Origin: Martinezella lusitana
GTDB lineage: Bacteria; Pseudomonadota; Alphaproteobacteria; Rhizobiales; Rhizobiaceae
NCBI RefSeq assembly: GCF_900094565.1
Contig: NZ_FMAF01000019.1
Coordinates: forward strand, 1 to 64,000
DNA length: 64,000 nucleotides
Reading direction: 5' to 3'
Position numbers and translations under genes: made by a program. Shown one piece after another: positions 23,943-33,481 of this stretch (positions are counted from its first letter, which is position 1; each line of letters opens with the position of its first letter). Under the pieces are notes generated by a model. The model worked only from the letters and a program-made list of their open reading frames with translations, was not told the origin of the DNA and did no database searches.

Positions 23943-25271
23943 ATGTCGGACCGTTTGAATGCCACCCCTAATGATTTGCGCGCATTCTGGATGCCGTTTA
24001 CGGCCAACCGTCAGTTCAAGAAGGAACCGCGCCTCTTCGTCAGCGCCAAAGACATGTACTACACCACCCATGATGGCCGGCAGGTTCTGGACGGAACCGC
24101 GGGGCTATGGTGCGTAAACGCCGGGCACTGCCGCCCGAAGATCACCGAGGCCATTGCCCAGCAGGCCGGCGAGCTCGATTATGCGCCCGCCTTCCAGCTC
24201 GGCCACCCCAAGGCATTCGAACTGGCGAACCGGCTGGTGGACCTCGCCCCCGAAGGCATGGACCATGTCCTTTACACAAACTCCGGTTCGGAATCGGTCG
24301 AAACAGCCCTGAAGATTGCGCTCGCCTATCACCGCGTGAAGGGCAACGGCTCGCGCTTCCGTCTCATCGGCCGTGAGCGCGGCTATCACGGCGTCAATTT
24401 CGGCGGCATCTCCGTCGGCGGCATCGTCACCAACCGCAAGATGTTCGGCACGCTTCTGACTGGTGTCGACCATATGCCGCACACGCACGTTCCCGGCAAG
24501 AATGCCTTCACGCGCGGCGAGCCCGAGCATGGCGGCGATATTGCCAGCGAGTTGGAGCGTATCGTCACGCTGCACGACGCCTCCACCATCGCCGCCGTCA
24601 TCGTCGAGCCGGTTGCCGGCTCCACCGGCGTGCTGATCCCGCCGAAGGGCTATCTGCAGAAGCTGCGTGAAATCTGCACCAAGCACGGCATCCTGCTGAT
24701 CTTCGACGAAGTCATCACCGGCTTCGGCCGCCTCGGCACTCCCTTTGCTGCCCAATATTACGATGTCAAACCGGATATCATCACCACGGCCAAGGGCCTG
24801 ACCAACGGCGTCATTCCGATGGGTGCTGTTTTCGTCACCTCGGAGATCCATGACGCTTTCATGCAGGGCCCCGAGCACATGATCGAGTTCTTCCACGGCT
24901 ACACCTATTCGGGCAACCCGATCGCATCCGCCGCCGCGCTTGCCACGCTCGACACCTACAAGGAAGAAGGCCTGCTGACGCGCGCAGCCGAGCTCTCCGA
25001 CTACTGGGCCGACGCGCTGCATTCGCTGAAGGACTGCCCGAACGTCATCGATATCAGAAATACCGGCCTGATCGGCGCGATCGAGCTCGACCCGATCGCC
25101 GGCGAGCCCACCAAGCGTGCCTTCACAGCCTTCCTCAAGGCCTATGAAAAGGGCCTGCTGATCCGCACCACCGGCGACATCATCGCTCTCTCGCCGCCGC
25201 TGATCATCGAAAAGCATCACATCGACGAGCTGTTCGGCAAGCTTCGCGAGATCTTGCAGAATAATATCTGA
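23943..25271 (+). CDS. Class III aminotransferase (omega-amino acid:pyruvate type)
   Basis: A 442-residue PLP enzyme that transfers the terminal amino group of beta-alanine-like omega-amino acids to pyruvate. It starts MSDRLNATPNDLRAFWMPFTANRQFKKEPRLFVSAKDMYYTTHDGR. It shows LYTNSGSESVETALKIALAYHR (phosphate loop), LIFDEVITGFGRLGTPFAA (PLP Asp) and DIITTAKGLTNGVIPMGAVF, where Lys in TTAKG forms the Schiff base. The FWMPFTANRQFK entrance fits beta-alanine:pyruvate transaminases. Substrate specificity is not certain. It lies just before adenine deaminase on the same strand. Confidence 0.9.
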   Translation: MSDRLNATPNDLRAFWMPFTANRQFKKEPRLFVSAKDMYYTTHDGRQVLDGTAGLWCVNAGHCRPKITEAIAQQAGELDYAPAFQLGHPKAFELANRLVDLAPEGMDHVLYTNSGSESVETALKIALAYHRVKGNGSRFRLIGRERGYHGVNFGGISVGGIVTNRKMFGTLLTGVDHMPHTHVPGKNAFTRGEPEHGGDIASELERIVTLHDASTIAAVIVEPVAGSTGVLIPPKGYLQKLREICTKHGILLIFDEVITGFGRLGTPFAAQYYDVKPDIITTAKGLTNGVIPMGAVFVTSEIHDAFMQGPEHMIEFFHGYTYSGNPIASAAALATLDTYKEEGLLTRAAELSDYWADALHSLKDCPNVIDIRNTGLIGAIELDPIAGEPTKRAFTAFLKAYEKGLLIRTTGDIIALSPPLIIEKHHIDELFGKLREILQNNI

Positions 25272-25350
25272 GGCATAGGCTCAGTCACTTCTGCGCCCCT
25301 CACGCCCCTTTTTGCACAAGCAGAATGGTTGGGCATGAGGGGCGATCCAT

Positions 25351-27063
25351 ATGCGAGGAATGAACATGACCACCAAACTCGAACGCTATATCGACCAGGG
25401 CGTGGGCCGAGAGCCGGCGGATATCGTGCTGAAGGGCGGGCGGTTTTTCGATCTGGTGACGGGAGAGCTTGTTGCCTCTGATATCGCCATTTGCGGCGAC
25501 CGCATCGTCGGCACCTGCGGCGATTATCAGGGGCGCGAAGAGATCGACATATCGGGCCGCATCGTCGTCCCTGGTTTCATCGATACGCATCTCCATATCG
25601 AATCCTCGCTGGTGACGCCGCATGAATTCGATCGCTGCGTCCTGCCCTATGGCGTGACGACAGTCATTTGCGATCCGCATGAAATCGCCAATGTGCTCGG
25701 TACCGAGGGCATCCAGTATTTCCTGGACAGTTCGCTTGAAACCATCATGGATATCCGCGTCCAGCTTTCCTCCTGTGTACCGGCTACGCATCTGGAAACC
25801 TCCGGCGCCGATCTGCCGATCGAAAAGCTGCTGCCCTTCCGCGACCACCCGAAGGTGATCGGCCTTGCCGAATTCATGAATTTCCCCGGCGTGATCCACA
25901 AGGATCCTGTATGCATGGCGAAGCTTGAGGCCTTCCAGGGTGGCCATATCGACGGCCATGCGCCGTTGCTGCGCGGCAATGATCTCAACGGCTATCTCTC
26001 AGCCGGCATCCGCACGGAGCATGAATCGACCACCGCCGAGGAGGCGCTGGAGAAGATCCGCAAGGGCATGCAGGTGCTTGTGCGCGAAGGTTCGGTCTCC
26101 AAGGACCTGCATGCGCTGATGCCTATCATCACCGAGCGCCTGTCGCCCCATCTCGCACTCTGCACCGACGATCGCAATCCCCTTGATATCGCCGAGCAAG
26201 GCCATCTGGACTACATGATCCGCACGACGATCGCCCATGGCGTCGAGCCGCTGGCCATCTATCGCGCCGCTTCGATTTCGGCGGCGCGTGCTTTCGGCCT
26301 GCGGGACCGCGGTCTGGTGGCGCCCGGCTGGCGCGCCGATCTCGTCGTTATCGATAGCCTCGAGAATTGCAAGGCTGAGACCGTCTTCTCCGCCGGCCGC
26401 CGCGTCACGGCCGAGCTCTTCGCCGCCCGCAAGCTCATCGCTCCCGTCGGCCTCGACAGTGTCAAGGCCCGCCCGATCAACGCCGCCGACTTCGGTGTGC
26501 CGGTCAGCGAGGGCGAAAGCTCCGTCATCGGCGTCACCCCCGGCAAGATCATCACCGAACATCGCCGCTATCGCCTGCCCGCCAAGGGCAACCAGACCGA
26601 TATCGACCTCGGCAACGATATCATCAAGGTCGCTGTCATCGAACGGCACGGCAAGAACGGCAATCATGCCAACGGCTTCGTTCAGGGCTTTGGGTTGAAG
26701 AAGGGCGCGATCGCCTCCACAGTCGGTCATGACAGCCACAATATCTGCGTCGTCGGCGTCGACGAGGATGACATGGCGCTCGCCGCCAATCGCCTCAGCG
26801 ATATCAACGGCGGCTTCGTGGTCGTCGAGAACGGTGTCGTCACCGGCGAGATCGCCCTGCCCATCGCCGGCCTCATGAGCCTCGAACCCTATGAAAGCGT
26901 CCGCGACACGCTCCACCACTTGCGCCAAGCGGCCTACGCCCTCGGCGCGACGCTGGAAGAGCCCTTCCTGCAGCTCGCCTTCCTGCCCCTGCCCGTCATC
27001 CCGCACCTGAAGATATCGGATAAAGGTCTGGTCGATGTCGACAAGTTCATGCTGATCGGCTGA
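25351..27063 (+). CDS. ade: Adenine deaminase
   Basis: A 570-residue amidohydrolase that converts adenine to hypoxanthine and ammonia, feeding purine salvage or degradation. Metal ligands lie in FIDTHLHIESSLVTP, the active-site region in TTVICDPHEIANV, FMNFPGVI and DGHAPLLRG, and CTDDRNPLDI. The C-terminal half VQGFGLKKGAIASTVGHDSHNICVVG is the conserved Ade domain. Length matches TIGR01178. ATG 25366 (MTTKLERY) is a second plausible start; both have ribosome-site-like purines. Confidence 0.95.
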   Translation: MRGMNMTTKLERYIDQGVGREPADIVLKGGRFFDLVTGELVASDIAICGDRIVGTCGDYQGREEIDISGRIVVPGFIDTHLHIESSLVTPHEFDRCVLPYGVTTVICDPHEIANVLGTEGIQYFLDSSLETIMDIRVQLSSCVPATHLETSGADLPIEKLLPFRDHPKVIGLAEFMNFPGVIHKDPVCMAKLEAFQGGHIDGHAPLLRGNDLNGYLSAGIRTEHESTTAEEALEKIRKGMQVLVREGSVSKDLHALMPIITERLSPHLALCTDDRNPLDIAEQGHLDYMIRTTIAHGVEPLAIYRAASISAARAFGLRDRGLVAPGWRADLVVIDSLENCKAETVFSAGRRVTAELFAARKLIAPVGLDSVKARPINAADFGVPVSEGESSVIGVTPGKIITEHRRYRLPAKGNQTDIDLGNDIIKVAVIERHGKNGNHANGFVQGFGLKKGAIASTVGHDSHNICVVGVDEDDMALAANRLSDINGGFVVVENGVVTGEIALPIAGLMSLEPYESVRDTLHHLRQAAYALGATLEEPFLQLAFLPLPVIPHLKISDKGLVDVDKFMLIG

Positions 27064-28710
27064 TCAGGCGAGTTGGCCGCAATAGACGTCGAGAGCAGCG
27101 AGTGTCACCGCCGCTCCGGCGTCGCCCGTTCCGAAACCCGGCATGGCGATGGTCTTTGCCGGTTTGATGCCTTTCGGCAGGATAACCTTCACCGGCTCGC
27201 GTGAGAGATTGAAGACGAACAGCAGCGTCTCGCCATCCTTCGAGCGCGTGAAGGCGAGAACATCTTCCTCGGTGTCGAGGAAGGTCATATCGCCGTCGCG
27301 CAAGGCGGCATATTCCCTCCGGAAGGCCAGTGTCTGCCGATAGTGATGCAGCACGGAATCCTCGTCTGCCTCCTGCTTGTCCAAGGCAAGAGACGCATGC
27401 TGGTAAGGCACCGGCAGCCAGGATTTCTCGGCGGTCGTAAACCCGGCATGGGCACGGCTCGCTTCCCAGGGCATCGGCGTGCGGCATCCGTCACGACCCT
27501 TGAAGGCCGGCCAGAAGCGAATGCCATAGGGATCGCGCAGATCCTCGAAGGCAAGCTCCGCCTCCGGCAGACCCAACTCCTCCCCCTGATACAGGCAGAT
27601 CGAGCCGCGCAACGTCGAGAGCAGCGAAATCGCCAGCTTGGCGACGCGCGGCTGCTCTTCCTCCGTCAGCGCGAAGCGGCTGACATGGCGCTGCACATCG
27701 TGATTGGAAAAGGCCCAGCAGACCCAGCCGTCGACGACGTTATCCTGAAAATCGCCGACGCAACGGCGGAAATGCGCCGGGGTAAAATCCGGCCCCAGCA
27801 GGTCGAATGTATAGCACATGTGCAGCTTGTCGCCGCCGCTGGTATAGGCGGCCACCGTCTGCAGCGAACGGGCGCCGTCGCCCACCTCGCCGACCGTCGC
27901 GCGATCCTCATATTGATCGAGCAGCGCACGGAACCGCTTCAGGAAGCCGATATTCTCCGGCTGGGTCTTGTCATAGAGATGGTTCTGCATGCCGTAGGGA
28001 TTGCTCTCCGGCGCGTCCAGGCCACCCGTCGCAACGAGCGCCGGCGGATTGTCGCGCAGCTCCTTGTCGCAGAAATAGTAATTAACCGTATCCAGGCGGA
28101 AGCCGTCGACACCGCGGTCGAGCCAGAATTTCACGGCCGCCAGCACCGCGCCCTGAACTTCGGGATTATGGAAGTTCAGGTCCGGTTGCGAGGTCAGGAA
28201 GTTGTGCTGGTAATATTGCCGGCGCACGCCGTCCCATTCCCAGCCTGGCCCACCGAAGATCGAAAGCCAGTTGTTCGGCGCCGTGCCATCCGGTTTCGGA
28301 TCGGCCCACACATACCAATCCGCCTTGGGATTGTCGCGGCTTGCCCGGCTCTCCACGAACCAGGGATGCCGGTCCGACGTATGCGAGATGACCTGATCGA
28401 TGATGACCTTGAGCCCCAGCGCATGCGCCGCCGCCATCATCTCGTCGAAATCGTCAAGCGTGCCGAAAATCGGATCGACGTCGCAATAGTCGGCGACATC
28501 GTAGCCCATGTCCGCCATCGGCGAGGTGAAGAACGGTGCCAGCCAGATCGCATCGACCCCGAGTGCGGCAATATGAGGCAGGCGGCGGGTGATCCCCTTG
28601 ATGTCGCCAAGCCCGTTGGCATCCGTATCCTGAAACGATCGCGGGTAGACCTGATAGATCACGGCGCCGCGCCACCAGTCGGCTCCCGCCGCCTTCCTTG
28701 TCGATTTCAT
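27064..28710 (-). CDS. Alpha-glucosidase, GH13
   Basis: A 548-residue cytosolic glycoside hydrolase acting on alpha-glucosidic bonds. It opens WWRGAVIYQVYPRSFQDTDANGLGDIKGI. GH13 catalytic groups are visible: nucleophile Asp207 in DGFRLDTVN, acid Glu275 in VGEVGD and stabilising Asp338 in FSNHDVQR; VISHTSDRHPWF is conserved region I. This fits the oligo-1,6-glucosidase/AglA type. There is no signal peptide, so it acts on imported disaccharides such as sucrose, maltose or trehalulose. A sugar ABC importer would be expected nearby but is not in the window. The C-terminal end lies beside ade with no gap. Confidence 0.93.
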   Translation of the reverse strand: MKSTRKAAGADWWRGAVIYQVYPRSFQDTDANGLGDIKGITRRLPHIAALGVDAIWLAPFFTSPMADMGYDVADYCDVDPIFGTLDDFDEMMAAAHALGLKVIIDQVISHTSDRHPWFVESRASRDNPKADWYVWADPKPDGTAPNNWLSIFGGPGWEWDGVRRQYYQHNFLTSQPDLNFHNPEVQGAVLAAVKFWLDRGVDGFRLDTVNYYFCDKELRDNPPALVATGGLDAPESNPYGMQNHLYDKTQPENIGFLKRFRALLDQYEDRATVGEVGDGARSLQTVAAYTSGGDKLHMCYTFDLLGPDFTPAHFRRCVGDFQDNVVDGWVCWAFSNHDVQRHVSRFALTEEEQPRVAKLAISLLSTLRGSICLYQGEELGLPEAELAFEDLRDPYGIRFWPAFKGRDGCRTPMPWEASRAHAGFTTAEKSWLPVPYQHASLALDKQEADEDSVLHHYRQTLAFRREYAALRDGDMTFLDTEEDVLAFTRSKDGETLLFVFNLSREPVKVILPKGIKPAKTIAMPGFGTGDAGAAVTLAALDVYCGQLA

Positions 28711-29002
28711 CCAACCGCCTCGATATCGCACACGGTCTTTCAATTTGCATACTCGGCCGCAGGCGGCAAGCCGCAATCGGGCGGAGGCGCGAACCCGAGG
28801 CCGGAAGCATAAATTCGCAGCATCAATTTTAGCGAATTATCAACATGGATGCCCACACGCAAAGCCTGTGCGTCTTTTTGGGGCTTGAATGCGACGCCGC
28901 TTTGGATAACTTCCGACATTGACCTGCACGTACGGGTCACCTGCGGGATCAAAAATATCCTTGTAAAACAAGGACAATAACTCCAGAAAGGTGGGAAAAC
29001 AT

Positions 29003-30583
29003 ATGTCTCATTTGGCCAGAAGATTTATCGCGACGGCGTTCGTCAGCACGATATTGAGCCTCTCCGCTCATGCCGCGACCCTCAATATCCACAACGGCGG
29101 CGACCCCACGTCGCTCGATCCGCAAAAAATTTCGGGCGACTGGGAAAACCGTATCGACGGCGATATTTTCGAAGGCTTGGTGACCGAAGATCCCAAGGAC
29201 AACCCCATTCCCGGCCAGGCCGCGAGCTGGACCATTTCCGCCGACCAGAAGGTCTATACCTTCAAGTTACGCGACGGCATCAAGTGGTCCGACGGCACGC
29301 CTGTCACCGCTCAGGACTTCGTCTTTGCTTTCCAGCGTCTGATGGACCCGAAGACCGCCGCCCAATACGCCTACCTGCAATACACGATCAAGAACGCGGA
29401 AAAGATCAACAAGGGCGAGATCAAGGATCTGACCCAGCTCGGCGTCAAGGCGATCGACGACAAGACGCTGGAAATCACGCTCGAGAACCCGACCCCTTAC
29501 TTCCTCAACGCCTTGATGCATTACACGGCCTATCCGCTGCCGAAGCATGTCGTCGAAGCGAAGGGCGATAGCTGGGTCAAGGTCGAAAACATCGTCACCA
29601 ACGGCCCTTACAAACCGGTCGAATGGGTGCCCGGCTCGCATGTCAGCAACGTCAAGAACGACCAGTACTATGACGCCAAGGACGTGAAGATCGACAAGGT
29701 GAACTTCTATACGCTGGAAGATCAGTCTGCCGCCCTCAAGCGCTATCGCGCCGGCGAATTCGATATTCTGACCTCGTTTCCCGCCGATCAGTATGAGTGG
29801 ATCCAGAAGAACCTTCCCGGCCAGGCGCATGTGGTTCCGTTCCTCGGCACCTACTATTACGTACTGAACGCCACCAAGCCGCCCTTCAACGACAAGCGCG
29901 TCCGCCAGGCTCTCTCGATGGCCGTCAACCGCGAGGTCATCGGCCCGAAGATTCTGGGCACCGGCGAACTGCCGATGTATTCCTGGGTACCGCCGGGCAC
30001 GGCCAATTATGGCGAGCCGGCCTATGTCAGCTGGAAGGACGAGCCTTACAAGCAGAAGGTCGAAGAGGCCAAGAAGCTGTTGAAGGAAGCAGGCTTCGGT
30101 CCTGACCATCCGCTGAAGGCGCAGCTGCGCTACAACACCAACGACAACCACAAGCGCATCGCCGTGGCGATCGCCGCCATGTGGAAGCCGCTCGGCGTCG
30201 ACATCGAGCTCTACAACACCGAAACCAAGGTGCATTACGATGAAATGCAGCGCGGCCAGGTGGAAATCGGCCGTGCTGGCTGGCTCGCTGACTACAACGA
30301 TCCGATCAACTTCCTGAACCTGCTGTCGACCGGCGTCGAAATGAATTATGGCCGCTGGAGCAATCCGGACTACGACGCTCTGATCAAGCAGGGCAACGAA
30401 GAGATCGATCTGAAGAAGCGCGCCGAGATCTATAAGAAGGCCGAGCAGCTCGCCCTCGACGATAGCGCCGCGATCCCGATCTACTACTACGTTTCGCAGA
30501 ACATCGTCGCCCCGAAGGTGCAGGGCTTCGTCGACAATATTCAGGACATTCACCGCACGCGCTGGCTGTCCGTCAAAGAATAG
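29003..30583 (+). CDS. oppA: Oligopeptide ABC transporter, substrate-binding protein (OppA type)
   Basis: A 526-residue periplasmic protein of the SBP5 family. The signal peptide spans residues 1-25 (FVSTILSLSAHA). Typical segments are LNIHNGGDPTSLDPQKISGDWENR, KVYTFKLRDGIKWSDGTPVTAQDFVFAFQR and TNGPYKPVEWVPGSHV. It captures oligopeptides for the permease encoded next. The ATG 29003 start lies 12 bp into the longer frame and follows AAAGGTGGG. A strong hairpin separates it from oppB. Confidence 0.92.
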   Translation: MSHLARRFIATAFVSTILSLSAHAATLNIHNGGDPTSLDPQKISGDWENRIDGDIFEGLVTEDPKDNPIPGQAASWTISADQKVYTFKLRDGIKWSDGTPVTAQDFVFAFQRLMDPKTAAQYAYLQYTIKNAEKINKGEIKDLTQLGVKAIDDKTLEITLENPTPYFLNALMHYTAYPLPKHVVEAKGDSWVKVENIVTNGPYKPVEWVPGSHVSNVKNDQYYDAKDVKIDKVNFYTLEDQSAALKRYRAGEFDILTSFPADQYEWIQKNLPGQAHVVPFLGTYYYVLNATKPPFNDKRVRQALSMAVNREVIGPKILGTGELPMYSWVPPGTANYGEPAYVSWKDEPYKQKVEEAKKLLKEAGFGPDHPLKAQLRYNTNDNHKRIAVAIAAMWKPLGVDIELYNTETKVHYDEMQRGQVEIGRAGWLADYNDPINFLNLLSTGVEMNYGRWSNPDYDALIKQGNEEIDLKKRAEIYKKAEQLALDDSAAIPIYYYVSQNIVAPKVQGFVDNIQDIHRTRWLSVKE

Positions 30584-30605
30584 GTCCCAAAGAATAGATA
30601 GGAAA

Positions 30606-30636
30606 AGGCCCTGCCCGCTCTTGCCGGGCGGGGCCT
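30606..30636 (+). terminator. Intercistronic hairpin between oppA and oppB
   Basis: Arms 30606-30617 and 30625-30636 (AGGCCCTGCCCG with CGGGCGGGGCCT, one G-T pair) with a 7-nt loop. No clear U-run follows. It probably protects the oppA RNA and reduces permease expression relative to the binding protein. Confidence 0.65.
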
Positions 30637-30646
30637 CAACGCACCC

Positions 30647-31570
30647 ATGTTTCGCTACGCTCTCCGTCGTCTGCTGTCGACAATCCCCGTACTGTGGATT
30701 GCCGTGACAGTGTGCTTTTTCATTCTGCGCCTCGCTCCCGGCGGCCCCTTCGATGGCGAACGGCCATTGCCGCCGGAAGTCAAAGCCAACCTCGCGGCCC
30801 ACTACAATCTGGATAAGCCGCTGGTCGAGCAATACCTGATCTATGTCGGCGACGTGATGAAGGGCGACCTCGGCCCCTCCTTCGCCAATCAGGACTTCAC
30901 CGTCACCCAGCAGATTATGTCGGGATTTCCCTATACGCTGACGATCGGCGGCTCCGCCTTCGTGCTCGCCACCATCATCGGCGTTTTCATCGGCTGTCTT
31001 GGGGCGCTGTATCAGAACCGCAGCGCCGACTACTGGCTGGGCGGAGGCCTGCTTATCGGCTTGGTCATGCCGAGCTTCCTCATTGCCCCGATCCTCCAGC
31101 TTGTCTTCGGCAACGAACTCGGCTGGCTGCCCGTCGGCGGCTGGGGCGATGGTTCGGTCCGGTTCCTGGTCCTTCCCATCATCGTTCTGACCCTGCCGCA
31201 CGCGGCGCGCATCTCACGCCTGATGCGCGGCTCGATGATCGAGGTGATGAGCCAGAATTTCATCCGCACCGCCAAGGCCAAGGGTATCGGCCCCAGGCTC
31301 ACCGTGATGCGCCATGCATTGAAACCGGCCATGATGCCCGTCGTCTCCTATCTCGGACCGGCGGCAAGTTATCTCCTCACCGGTTCGCTGGTCGTGGAAA
31401 GCATCTTCGGCCTTCCCGGTGTCGGCCGCTACTTCGTCGGCGCGGCGCTTAATCGTGATTACGGCATGGTCCTCGGCACCGTCATTTTCTACATGGTCCT
31501 GATCGTGGTCCTCAATCTGCTGGTCGACATCGCCTATGCCTGGCTCGATCCGAAAGTGAGAATGCGATGA
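30647..31570 (+). CDS. oppB: Oligopeptide ABC transporter, permease OppB
   Basis: A 307-residue inner-membrane permease with about six segments, beginning MFRYALRRLLSTIPVLWIAVTVCFFILRLAPGGPF. The EAA-type loop lies in NFIRTAKAKGIGPRLTVMRHALKPAMMPV. It forms the membrane pore with OppC. Its stop overlaps the oppC start by 4 bp. Confidence 0.93.
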   Translation: MFRYALRRLLSTIPVLWIAVTVCFFILRLAPGGPFDGERPLPPEVKANLAAHYNLDKPLVEQYLIYVGDVMKGDLGPSFANQDFTVTQQIMSGFPYTLTIGGSAFVLATIIGVFIGCLGALYQNRSADYWLGGGLLIGLVMPSFLIAPILQLVFGNELGWLPVGGWGDGSVRFLVLPIIVLTLPHAARISRLMRGSMIEVMSQNFIRTAKAKGIGPRLTVMRHALKPAMMPVVSYLGPAASYLLTGSLVVESIFGLPGVGRYFVGAALNRDYGMVLGTVIFYMVLIVVLNLLVDIAYAWLDPKVRMR

Positions 31571-32484
31571 TCCTCAATTCAGCCAAGAGAGAACTGTTGG
31601 AAGCGGAACTGCTTTCGGCAGAAGGGCTCGCGCCCAAGGGGCGCTCCCTCAGCGGCGATGCGATGCGTCGCCTGCTGCGCAACAAGGCGGCGGCACTGTC
31701 GCTGATCGTGCTGGCGCTGCTGGTCCTCATCGCCATTTTCGGCCCGAGCTTCCTTCCCTTCAACTACGAGGATCCGGACTGGACCTCCTTCCGAGGTCCC
31801 CCGGATTTCGCCGCCGGCCACTATTTCGGCACGGATGGCAATGGCCGCGACCTGCTGGCGCGCACGCTCTACGGCACGCGCGTTTCGTTGACCGTCGCCC
31901 TCGTGGCAACCCTCGTCTCGGTGCTCATCGGCGTGCTTTACGGCGCCGTTTCCGGCTATTTCGGCGGTCGCGTCGATGCCATCATGATGCGATTCGTCGA
32001 TATCATGTACGCGCTGCCCTATGTCCTCTTCGTCATCCTGCTGATGGTGATCTTCGGCCGCAACGTCTATCTGCTGTTCGCGGCAATCGGCGCGCTCGAA
32101 TGGCTGACCATGGCCCGCATCGTGCGCGGCCAGACATTATCCATCAAGCAGCGGGAATTCATCGAAGCCGCCCGCGCCTCGGGCCAGCGGTCGTTCAAGA
32201 TCATCCTCAAGCACATCGTCCCGAACCTCGTCGGTCCGGTCGTCATCTACGCGACGCTCACCATTCCGGAGATAATCGCCACGGAAAGCTTCCTGTCCTA
32301 TCTCGGCTTCGGCGTGCAGGAACCGCTGACATCGCTCGGCACGCTGATCGCCGAGGGCTCGGCCGGCATGGAAACGACGCCCTGGATACTGTTTTTCCCC
32401 GCCGGCTTCCTGGTCGCGCTGCTGATGAGCCTGCTCTTCATCGGCGATGGTCTGCGCGACGCTTTCGATCCGAAGGATCGCTGA
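31567..32484 (+). CDS. oppC: Oligopeptide ABC transporter, permease OppC
   Basis: A 305-residue permease with an N-terminal segment (RNKAAALSLIVLALLVLIAIF) and a DppC/OppC signature FGTDGNGRDLLARTLYGTRVSLTVALVAT. The EAA loop is QREFIEAARASGQRSFKIILKHIVPNLVGPV. It is the second pore subunit with OppB, and overlaps it by 4 bp. Confidence 0.93.
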   Translation: MILNSAKRELLEAELLSAEGLAPKGRSLSGDAMRRLLRNKAAALSLIVLALLVLIAIFGPSFLPFNYEDPDWTSFRGPPDFAAGHYFGTDGNGRDLLARTLYGTRVSLTVALVATLVSVLIGVLYGAVSGYFGGRVDAIMMRFVDIMYALPYVLFVILLMVIFGRNVYLLFAAIGALEWLTMARIVRGQTLSIKQREFIEAARASGQRSFKIILKHIVPNLVGPVVIYATLTIPEIIATESFLSYLGFGVQEPLTSLGTLIAEGSAGMETTPWILFFPAGFLVALLMSLLFIGDGLRDAFDPKDR

Positions 32485-32485
32485 T

Positions 32486-33481
32486 ATGACAGACACGCTT
32501 CTTGAACTCAAAGATTACTCGATCACCTTCCGCACACCGGAAGGCGAGGTCGCCGCCGTCTCGAAACTGAATCTGAAGATCGGCCGCGGCGAACGCGTCG
32601 CTGTCGTCGGCGAATCCGGTTCCGGCAAGAGCCAGACCTTCCTCGGCCTGATGGGCCTGCTCGCCAAGAACGGCCGCACCAGCGGTCAGGCGCTGCTCGA
32701 TGGCAAGGACATCCTGAAACTGAAGCCGCGTGAACTCGATCACGTGCGCGGCAAGGATGTGGCGATGGTCTTCCAGGACCCGATGACGGCCCTCAATCCG
32801 TCGTTGCGCATCTCCCGGCAGTTGACTGAGCAGTTGGAAGTCCACGGCGGCTTGTCGGCACGGGCGGCATCGACTACGGCGCTGGACATGCTGAAACGTG
32901 TCGGCATTCCCGACCCGACGCGCCGCTTCAACCTTTATCCACACGAGCTTTCGGGCGGCATGCGTCAGCGTATCGTCATCGCCATGGCGCTGCTCACCAA
33001 GCCGAAGCTTCTGATCGCCGACGAGCCGACAACCGCGCTCGACGTTACCATCCAGGCGCAGATTCTCGATCTTTTCAATGAGTTGACGGCCGAAATGCAC
33101 ACCGCGCTCGTCATGATTACCCATGACCTCGGCGTCGTGGCCGGCCTGGCCGACCGTGTCGCCGTCATGTATGCCGGCCGCATCGTCGAGGAAGCGCCGG
33201 TCGACGAACTGTTCGAAAACCCGGCCCATCCTTACACAGCAGCGCTTCACGCCTCGATCCCGCGGCCTGACCAGGATGTCGACGATCTCGCCGTCATCCC
33301 CGGCCGGCCGCCAAACCTGATGCACCTGCCGCGCGGCTGTGCCTTCTCGCCGCGTTGCGCCCATGTGGAGGACGACTGTATCGATGCGCCGCCGCCGCTC
33401 GATCAATTGGCGCCGCAGCGCTGTGCGGCCTGCTTCCATCCCCTTTCGGCTAATCAGGAACGGAGCCTCGTCCATGGCTGA
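32486..33481 (+). CDS. oppD: Oligopeptide ABC transporter, ATPase OppD
   Basis: A 331-residue ATPase. Walker A is GESGSGKSQTF, the Q-loop MVFQDPMTALNP, signature LSGGMRQRIVIAMAL and Walker B LLIADEPTTALDV. The C-terminal oligopeptide domain has the Cys cluster RGCAFSPRCAHVEDDCI, which in this family can bind an iron-sulphur cluster. ATG 32486 is chosen since an upstream frame overlaps oppC. The end overlaps oppF by 8 bp. Confidence 0.94.
   Translation: MTDTLLELKDYSITFRTPEGEVAAVSKLNLKIGRGERVAVVGESGSGKSQTFLGLMGLLAKNGRTSGQALLDGKDILKLKPRELDHVRGKDVAMVFQDPMTALNPSLRISRQLTEQLEVHGGLSARAASTTALDMLKRVGIPDPTRRFNLYPHELSGGMRQRIVIAMALLTKPKLLIADEPTTALDVTIQAQILDLFNELTAEMHTALVMITHDLGVVAGLADRVAVMYAGRIVEEAPVDELFENPAHPYTAALHASIPRPDQDVDDLAVIPGRPPNLMHLPRGCAFSPRCAHVEDDCIDAPPPLDQLAPQRCAACFHPLSANQERSLVHG

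Noticed and set aside
29267..31201. A 644-codon minus-strand open frame
   Set aside because: It is antisense to oppA and oppB, both well supported; composition bias explains the open frame.
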